Below, piece by piece: positions 1 to 4,660 of a stretch of 12,239 nt of DNA. Source of the stretch: an uncultured Actinomycetes bacterium (GTDB lineage: Bacteria > Actinomycetota > Actinomycetes > S36-B12); the NCBI GenBank assembly GCA_913061025.1, contig CAJXUJ010000024.1, forward strand, positions 1 through 12,239. Reading direction: 5' to 3'. The notes under the pieces were generated by a model that made no database searches, was not told the origin of the DNA, and saw only the letters and a list, made by a program, of their open reading frames with translations. Each line of letters opens with the position of its first letter. Within the stretch, counting starts at the first letter, position 1. The translations under genes and the position numbers were made by a program.

Positions 1-19
1 CAGGCCTGCAAGTTCGGGG

Positions 20-886
20 TTAGGCCTTGGCGAGAGTTCCCAGGTAGAGCTCGATGACTTTGGGGTCGTTAGCGAGGTCCTTGCCGGTGCCGGTGTAGGC
101 GTTTCGACCCTGGTCAAGCACGTAACCACGATCCACGATCTGTAGGCAGCGGCGGGCGTTTTGTTCCACGATGATGACTGTTACCCCAGTCTTGTTGATC
201 TCCCGAACGCGGACGAACACCTCGTCCTGCAGGGCGGGGGATAGACCGGCGCTGGGCTCGTCCAGGAGTAGAACGCTCGGCTCCATCATCAGCGCACGAC
301 CCATGGCAACCATCTGGCGCTCACCACCGGACAGCGAGCCGGCTCGCTGCTTGCGGCGTTCGCCAAGGGTGGGGAAGAGGTCCACCACCTTGTCGAAGCG
401 TGCAGAAAAGCTCTTGGGGTCCTGGAAGGCTCCCATTTCCATGTTTTCCTCGATGGTCAAGGAGGGGAACACGTTGTTGGTTTGTGGGACGAAGCCGACG
501 CCGCGACGCACCAATTGATCGGCTCGGAGGTTGGTGATGTCCTCGTCGCGCAGGAGCACGGCGCCCTGGTTCACGTGGACGAGACCAAAGATCGCCTTCA
601 GCAGGGTCGACTTACCGGCACCGTTGGGCCCGATGATTCCGACGAGTTCACCCTCCTGGGCGTACAGATCGGAGCCGTTGAGAATGTTGACCCCTGGGAA
701 GTAGCCCGCATATAGCGCGTCCGCACGCACGAGGGCTCCCACGGCTGCCGACGCATGAACTTGCTCGGGCGTGGCTGGATGCCCGTGCGCGAGTTGCTCA
801 GCGTTGGTGTCGAGTTCTGTCTCGAAGACGTGCGCGTCATCGGGATCGTTGGGGCCGGGAAGATCGGCGGGTTCGGTGTAGTTCAT
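20..886 (-). CDS. livF: LivF-type ATP-binding subunit of a branched-chain amino acid (HAAT) ABC importer
   Basis: This is one of the two cytoplasmic ATPases that power the LivH/LivM channel. The 288-residue protein has a full ABC domain: Walker A GPNGAGKST at residues 86-94, Q-loop Gln135, signature LSGGE at 185-189 and Walker B VLLLDE at 205-210. The usual switch histidine is replaced by Gln242 in VEQNA, which is normal for LivF. The protein ends with the family's YLG motif near the C-terminus. The first ~50 residues are an acidic, low-complexity extension absent from the ~235-residue E. coli LivF. The ATG start shares one base with the livG stop (TGATG), and a GAGG lies upstream at 897-900 (minus strand), so coupled translation is likely. 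It is the last gene of the operon that can be seen; 19 bp follow to the window edge. The substrate (branched-chain amino acids, other amino acids, amides) cannot be fixed from this subunit. Confidence 0.93.
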   Translation of the reverse strand: MNYTEPADLPGPNDPDDAHVFETELDTNAEQLAHGHPATPEQVHASAAVGALVRADALYAGYFPGVNILNGSDLYAQEGELVGIIGPNGAGKSTLLKAIFGLVHVNQGAVLLRDEDITNLRADQLVRRGVGFVPQTNNVFPSLTIEENMEMGAFQDPKSFSARFDKVVDLFPTLGERRKQRAGSLSGGERQMVAMGRALMMEPSVLLLDEPSAGLSPALQDEVFVRVREINKTGVTVIIVEQNARRCLQIVDRGYVLDQGRNAYTGTGKDLANDPKVIELYLGTLAKA

Positions 887-1785
887 CAGGAACCATCCTC
901 GGTCAAGGCCTGGCCAGATTCGGTGAGTTGAGCATCGTGGTGTGCACCGAGGTAGGCATCGATGACCGCCTGGTCCTTCATAACGGCATCAGGCGGACCC
1001 TCGGCGATCACCGATCCCTGGGCCATGACGATGACCCAGTCGCTGATGTCGTGGACCATGTCCATGTCGTGTTCGACGAACAAGACCGTGGTGCCTTCTT
1101 CTCGCATGGACTTGATGTGACCCAGCAGGCTTTGCTTGAGAGCTGGGTTGACGCCGGCCATCGGCTCATCGAGCATGATCAATTCAGGCTCGGCCATGAG
1201 GGCACGAGCCATCTCCAGCAGCTTGCGCTGGCCTCCGGAGAGGGACCCGGCGAAGTCAGCGACCTTCTCGTGCAGATTGAAGCGCTCGAGCAACCCCATT
1301 GACTTCTGGTCGATCTTCTTTTCTTGCGAGTTCCACAGGAATGGGAAGATCGCCGCGAAGAAGCGCTCACCAGTCTGGTGCTTGGCGCCTAGACGCATAT
1401 TGTCAATCACGGTCATGCGACTGAGCGCCTTCGTCAACTGGAAAGTCCGAACCATGCCGATTCGGGCTAGGCGGTACGGGGCCATTCCGGACACCTGGCG
1501 TCCGTTGAACGTCCACTTGCCTTCATCGGCGTCATCGAACCCGGTGATCAGGTTGAAGAAGGTCGTCTTTCCGGCGCCATTCGGGCCAATGAGGGCGGTA
1601 ATGGCACCTCTTTGGATCTCCACATGCTCAACGTTGACGGCAGTCAAGCCGCCGAAGCGACGGGTGACGTGATCGGCAATGAGGATGGGATCGGGCTTGG
1701 ATACACCCGGTCTCGCATCGACGGTGGCCAGTGCTTCTTTCGCCTTGGCAGCAAGGGACGAAGAGGTTACGGAATCACTTGGCAT
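886..1785 (-). CDS. livG: LivG-type ATP-binding subunit of a branched-chain amino acid (HAAT) ABC importer
   Basis: This is the second cytoplasmic ATPase of the Liv importer, expected to pair with LivF. In its 299 residues I see Walker A GPNGAGKTT at 67-75, Q-loop Gln116, signature LSGGQ at 182-186, Walker B ELIMLDE at 201-207 and the switch histidine His239 in VEHDMD. The segment FQLTKALSRMTVIDN after the Q-loop and the DEPMAGVNP stretch are typical of LivG rather than LivF. It carries a ~32-residue N-terminal extension and a ~20-residue hydrophilic C-terminal tail beyond the AYLG motif, so it is longer than the ~255-residue E. coli protein. The ATG start lies inside the end of livM (11-nt overlap), with GGGAG ~10 nt upstream (1796-1800). 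It overlaps livF by the TGATG junction. The family assignment is secure and the exact substrate is not. Confidence 0.93.
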   Translation of the reverse strand: MPSDSVTSSSLAAKAKEALATVDARPGVSKPDPILIADHVTRRFGGLTAVNVEHVEIQRGAITALIGPNGAGKTTFFNLITGFDDADEGKWTFNGRQVSGMAPYRLARIGMVRTFQLTKALSRMTVIDNMRLGAKHQTGERFFAAIFPFLWNSQEKKIDQKSMGLLERFNLHEKVADFAGSLSGGQRKLLEMARALMAEPELIMLDEPMAGVNPALKQSLLGHIKSMREEGTTVLFVEHDMDMVHDISDWVIVMAQGSVIAEGPPDAVMKDQAVIDAYLGAHHDAQLTESGQALTEDGS

Positions 1786-2764
1786 CGAGCGCCAGCTCCC
1801 TTCTGTCCCCGAAGATTCCCTGGGGTCTGAAGACCATCAAGGCGATCAGTCCCGAGCCCATCAGAACGAAGCGGATGTTTCCGACGTCCGTCGGTTGCAG
1901 GAAGTCGATCCAACCTGCCTGAATGGCCTGACCGAGGAATTCACCAGTTCCAGCAAGCACGATCCAGAACAGGATGGCTCCAACAATCGGTCCGAAGACT
2001 CGAGCAGCTCCACCCAGGAGCAGGATCGTGTAAGCGAAGAACGTGAACTCTGGTCTGAAGGTGTCCGGCTGGACGGACTGTTTGGCGATCGCCCAAACGA
2101 TGCCGCCGAAGGCACCGATGACGCCACCGAGGATGAGGGCTTGCATCTTGTAGGCGAAAACGTTCTTGCCCAGCGAGACGACGGCATTCTCGTCTTCACG
2201 TATGCCCTTGACGATGCGACCCCAGGGGCTTCGAACCAGCAGCCATACGAGGAGTGTGAACAGTGCAACGACAATCCAGCCCACGATCACGACCCAGAGA
2301 TCCTGACGAGTCCAGCTCAGAACCGGCAGGCTCTGGAAGTCGGCTGGCAGGGGATTGGTGTCGTGGAAGTCCTGGCCGATTTTTCCATTCAGGCCTTGGG
2401 CGCCACCCAAAACGTCCTTGAACGCAATAGAACGCACAGTGAGGCGGACTAGCTCGCTGAAGGCGATCGTGACGATGGCTAGGTAGTCAGCTCGTAGGCG
2501 CAGGGTAGGGATACCCAGCAGCAACGCGATGATCGTCGCGACCACTATGCCGACGAGAATCGCGAGCCACAAACTCAAGTCAAACGTCAGGACAATGACG
2601 CCCACTGCATAGGAGCCGGCCGCAACGAAAGCAACCTGACCGAAGTTGAGAAGGCCGGTGTAGCCGAACTGGACGTTCAGACCAATTGCCGCCAAGCAGT
2701 AGATGATCGCCTGGATGCCGATCGCCTGAGTCAGTGTCTGTGTGAGGACGAAACTCCAATCCAT
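1775..2764 (-). CDS. livM: LivM-type permease subunit of a branched-chain amino acid (HAAT) ABC importer
   Basis: This is an inner-membrane permease that should pair with LivH. From the ATG at 2764 it has 329 residues and is strongly hydrophobic with about eight or more membrane-spanning stretches. The hallmark LivM segment with YTGLLNFGQVAFVAAGSY lies at residues ~35-52. The cytoplasmic coupling loop GRIVKGIREDENAVVSLG at ~182-199 is the EAA-like contact to the ATPases, and a conserved FRPQGIFG lies near the C-terminus. An upstream TTG at 2791 would add nine residues. I prefer ATG 2764 because it sits one base after the livH stop (TGA-C-ATG), gives the usual LivM N-terminus, and has a G-rich GGGTGGG just upstream. 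The 3' end overlaps livG by 11 nt. Nothing suggests damage. Confidence 0.92.
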   Translation of the reverse strand: MDWSFVLTQTLTQAIGIQAIIYCLAAIGLNVQFGYTGLLNFGQVAFVAAGSYAVGVIVLTFDLSLWLAILVGIVVATIIALLLGIPTLRLRADYLAIVTIAFSELVRLTVRSIAFKDVLGGAQGLNGKIGQDFHDTNPLPADFQSLPVLSWTRQDLWVVIVGWIVVALFTLLVWLLVRSPWGRIVKGIREDENAVVSLGKNVFAYKMQALILGGVIGAFGGIVWAIAKQSVQPDTFRPEFTFFAYTILLLGGAARVFGPIVGAILFWIVLAGTGEFLGQAIQAGWIDFLQPTDVGNIRFVLMGSGLIALMVFRPQGIFGDRRELALDAK

Positions 2765-2765
2765 G

Positions 2766-4061
2766 TCAGCCCACCCGCTCTCGTCTGCCAAGGATGCCCT
2801 GCGGCCGAATCATCAAGATCACGATCATGACGAAGAGTGCTCCAACCGTCTTCATCTCCGTTGGGATGACGAGCGATGTCATCTGGATGAAAACTCCCAC
2901 GACGAGGGCGCCGACGATGGCGCCGTACACCGTCCCGAGGCCCCCGAGGATGACGGACGCGAAGATGATGAGCAGTACGCGTTGTCCCATGTTCCATGCG
3001 TTGTCTTGAGTTAGTCCCAGGTAGATGCCACCGAACGCGGCCAAGCCAGCGGAAACGGTCCACACGACGGCGATGACCTTCTCGACGTCAATGCCGGTTG
3101 CTGAAGCCAGTGCGGGGTTGTCGGAAACCGCCCTGGTCGCCTTGCCGATTCGAGATCGTTGCACCCAAATGACCGTGGCTGTTAGGGCGATGATTGCCAG
3201 TCCGGCGAGGATGAGCGCCTTGGGTGTCGTGCTCACCGGCCCGATCTCGATTCCCACTTGTCCTGCGTACTGGTTGTAGTTGATCGGGGCTCCGCCGAAG
3301 AACAGGGCGATTCCGTACCGGATCACGATGGCCAAGCCGATGGAGATGATCATCATGGCGATCAGGCCGGTCTTGCGTCGTCGCAGAGGTCGCCACAGGA
3401 CACGGTTTTGGCCCCACCCGAAGAGGATTCCCGCAATGACGATTGCGATGGGAGCCGCGATGACGATGTGGACCCCAGCCTCATTCAGGATTAGCGCGGT
3501 GAAAGCGCCAAGCGTCAGCAGGTCGCCGTGCGAGAAGTTTGTGAGCCCCGTCGTACCGAAGACTAGGTTCAGTCCGAGGGCGCCCAGGGCGATCATGATG
3601 CCGAATAGGACCCCGTCGAACAGCAGCTGCAGGAACTGATCCCCGGTGACGTCGATGAAGCCGCCGCTGTCTCCACCGCCACCTTCGCCCTCGACAAGCT
3701 TGGTCAGGATCTTCTTTTCGCCCCCGAGAACGAGCAAGGAGCGGCTTGCGTCGTCCGGGTTCTCCAGTGAAATGCCCTCGGGAAGAGTGGTGACGTCGAT
3801 CTCGATGTCGTAGGTGCCACCGCCGGGCAGCACGATGGCGAAATCACCGTTGGCATCGGATGTGCCGGTCTCGCTGAAGCCGTCCTCATTGCTGACGGTG
3901 ATGGAGACGTCCGACAGTCCGGTGCCGTCGGGTGCGGTGAAGGAGCCAACCAACGTGGCGTCGGCCGCGTGCGCAGCCGTAGCGCCGAGAACGGTCACCC
4001 CGAGGAGGGAAATCACCGCGAGGACGGCCGCAGAAACAGCGGCGCGAACTGCGATCAGCAC
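2766..4061 (-). CDS. livH: LivH-type permease with an N-terminal signal peptide and exported beta-sandwich-like domain
   Basis: This is the second permease of the Liv importer, with an unusual front end. From GTG 4061 the protein has 431 residues. Residues ~1-32 look like a signal peptide (Arg6, a long hydrophobic core, Ala-His-Ala before the predicted cleavage). Residues ~33-122 resemble a carboxypeptidase-regulatory or Cna-B-like beta-sandwich: GTGLSDVSITVSN, then a TSDANGDFAIVLPGGGTYDIEID pattern. A Glu/Gly linker follows at ~124-135. From ~140 onward the normal ~290-residue LivH runs, with GTTGLTNFSHGDLLTLGAF at ~169-187, the GKATRAVSDNPALASATGI coupling loop at ~306-324 and a C-terminal MIRPQGILG. 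A TTG at 4121 would extend the frame by 20 residues. I chose GTG 4061 because GGGAGG lies 8 nt upstream and it gives a standard signal peptide. The permease call is secure; the fold of the exported domain is inferred from pattern only. Confidence 0.9.
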   Translation of the reverse strand: MLIAVRAAVSAAVLAVISLLGVTVLGATAAHAADATLVGSFTAPDGTGLSDVSITVSNEDGFSETGTSDANGDFAIVLPGGGTYDIEIDVTTLPEGISLENPDDASRSLLVLGGEKKILTKLVEGEGGGGDSGGFIDVTGDQFLQLLFDGVLFGIMIALGALGLNLVFGTTGLTNFSHGDLLTLGAFTALILNEAGVHIVIAAPIAIVIAGILFGWGQNRVLWRPLRRRKTGLIAMMIISIGLAIVIRYGIALFFGGAPINYNQYAGQVGIEIGPVSTTPKALILAGLAIIALTATVIWVQRSRIGKATRAVSDNPALASATGIDVEKVIAVVWTVSAGLAAFGGIYLGLTQDNAWNMGQRVLLIIFASVILGGLGTVYGAIVGALVVGVFIQMTSLVIPTEMKTVGALFVMIVILMIRPQGILGRRERVG

Positions 4062-4069
4062 GAAGCCAA

Positions 4070-4075
4070 CCTCCC
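4070..4075 (-). promoter_or_regulatory. Shine-Dalgarno site deciding the livH start
   Basis: On the minus strand the sequence reads GGGAGG, followed by 8 nt and GTG at 4061. No comparable site precedes the alternative TTG at 4121. This supports the shorter livH with a normal signal peptide. Confidence 0.65.
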
Positions 4076-4120
4076 ACGTGAGCGGACTGGCCGACGGATG
4101 CCGCCCAGCGAATTCCGGCA

Positions 4121-4126
4121 ACCCTA
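4121..4126 (-). promoter_or_regulatory. Possible -10 element for the liv operon
   Basis: TAGGGT on the minus strand fits the actinobacterial TANNNT -10 pattern. It would give a transcription start near 4114 and a leader of about 50 nt before livH. I could not find a convincing -35. The hexamer overlaps one copy of a 10-bp direct repeat, which would suit repression. This is a guess from one hexamer. Confidence 0.3.
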
Positions 4127-4148
4127 GCGGGCGGTTACCCCTAGCGGG
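4122..4148. repeat. 10-bp direct repeat in the livH upstream region (possible operator)
   Basis: CCCTAGCGGG occurs at 4122-4131 and again at 4139-4148, with copies starting 17 bp apart, inside the 115-bp gap between the thioesterase gene and livH. One copy overlaps the putative liv -10 hexamer. The two exact copies are seen directly; a regulatory role is inferred from position. Confidence 0.5.
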
Positions 4149-4176
4149 AGTGAGTTGGACAGTTTGAACAGATTTG

Positions 4177-4620
4177 TTACGACTTCGCGACCGGGCGCAC
4201 CAGGCAGGTCAGTCGAGCGGTGCAGACCGGGCGGCCTGACTCGTCGCGCACCCGAATTTCCGTGCTCACCACCGTCCGGCCGGCGGACAGGATCGTGGAT
4301 TCCGCCGTCACAGTTCCTTCTGTCGCCGAGCGATGATGGGTGCAGTTCAGGTCCACACCGACCACCATGTTGTCTGGCCCGGCATGCAGGGCTCCGTGGA
4401 TAGATCCCAGGGATTCCGCCAGCACCGCGCTTGCTCCACCGTGCAGAAGGCCGTAGGGCTGTGTGTTCCCGGCAACCGGCATCGTGGCGACAACGCGCTC
4501 GCGCGAGGCCGACACGAGTTCGATCCCCATCTTCTCCGCAAGGGCGCCCATGCCCCAGGCGGCTAGTTCCGGCGGGATAGCGGTCGACGGGTCCTGACCC
4601 GCGGGTGAATCGGCGCTCAT
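4177..4620 (-). CDS. Hot-dog fold acyl-CoA thioesterase (PaaI / YdiI-MenI-like)
   Basis: This is a small cytoplasmic thioesterase expected to hydrolyse acyl- or aroyl-CoA esters. It has 147 residues, the normal size for a single hot-dog domain. The core motif GNTQPYGLLHGGASAVLAES lies at residues 51-70. Gln54, His60 and Glu69 keep the same spacing as Gln48, His54 and Glu63 of E. coli MenI (YdiI), in which Glu63 is catalytic. A VGVDLNCTHHRSATEG strand-turn follows at ~87-102, also typical. MenI itself acts on 1,4-dihydroxy-2-naphthoyl-CoA in menaquinone synthesis, and actinobacteria use menaquinone, but no men gene is nearby, so the substrate stays open. The first ~18 residues are a Pro/Ser/Asp-rich lead. 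The gene is divergent from polA across 40 bp; no Shine-Dalgarno precedes the ATG, and a -10-like hexamer lies 6 nt upstream. Confidence 0.88.
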   Translation of the reverse strand: MSADSPAGQDPSTAIPPELAAWGMGALAEKMGIELVSASRERVVATMPVAGNTQPYGLLHGGASAVLAESLGSIHGALHAGPDNMVVGVDLNCTHHRSATEGTVTAESTILSAGRTVVSTEIRVRDESGRPVCTARLTCLVRPVAKS

Positions 4621-4626
4621 GGTCGC

Positions 4627-4632
4627 AGCGTA
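4627..4632 (-). promoter_or_regulatory. -10-like hexamer placed for a leaderless thioesterase mRNA
   Basis: TACGCT on the minus strand (4632 to 4627) matches TANNNT. It is followed by exactly 6 nt (GCGACC) and then the ATG at 4620, so transcription would begin at or beside the start codon. No Shine-Dalgarno sequence is present in the gap. No clear -35 is visible. Confidence 0.5.
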
Positions 4633-4648
4633 GAGAGGGGTGGCTGCC

Positions 4649-4654
4649 TAGGAT
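4649..4654 (+). promoter_or_regulatory. -10-like hexamer placed for a leaderless polA mRNA
   Basis: TAGGAT matches the actinobacterial -10 pattern and lies exactly 6 nt before the polA ATG at 4661. Alternatively the embedded AGGA (4650-4653, 7 nt from ATG) could act as a Shine-Dalgarno on a longer mRNA starting inside the divergent gene. I prefer the promoter reading because the same geometry recurs at two other genes here. Confidence 0.5.
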
Positions 4655-4660
4655 CGTGGA

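Noticed and set aside
1679..2452. A 257-codon plus-strand open frame over livG/livM
   Set aside because: The translation is highly polar and motif-free and is explained as the complement of hydrophobic LivM codons.
4062..4121. Extended livH start at TTG 4121 (20 extra residues)
   Set aside because: It has no Shine-Dalgarno and would bury the signal peptide behind a polar lead; GTG 4061 with GGGAGG 8 nt upstream is better.
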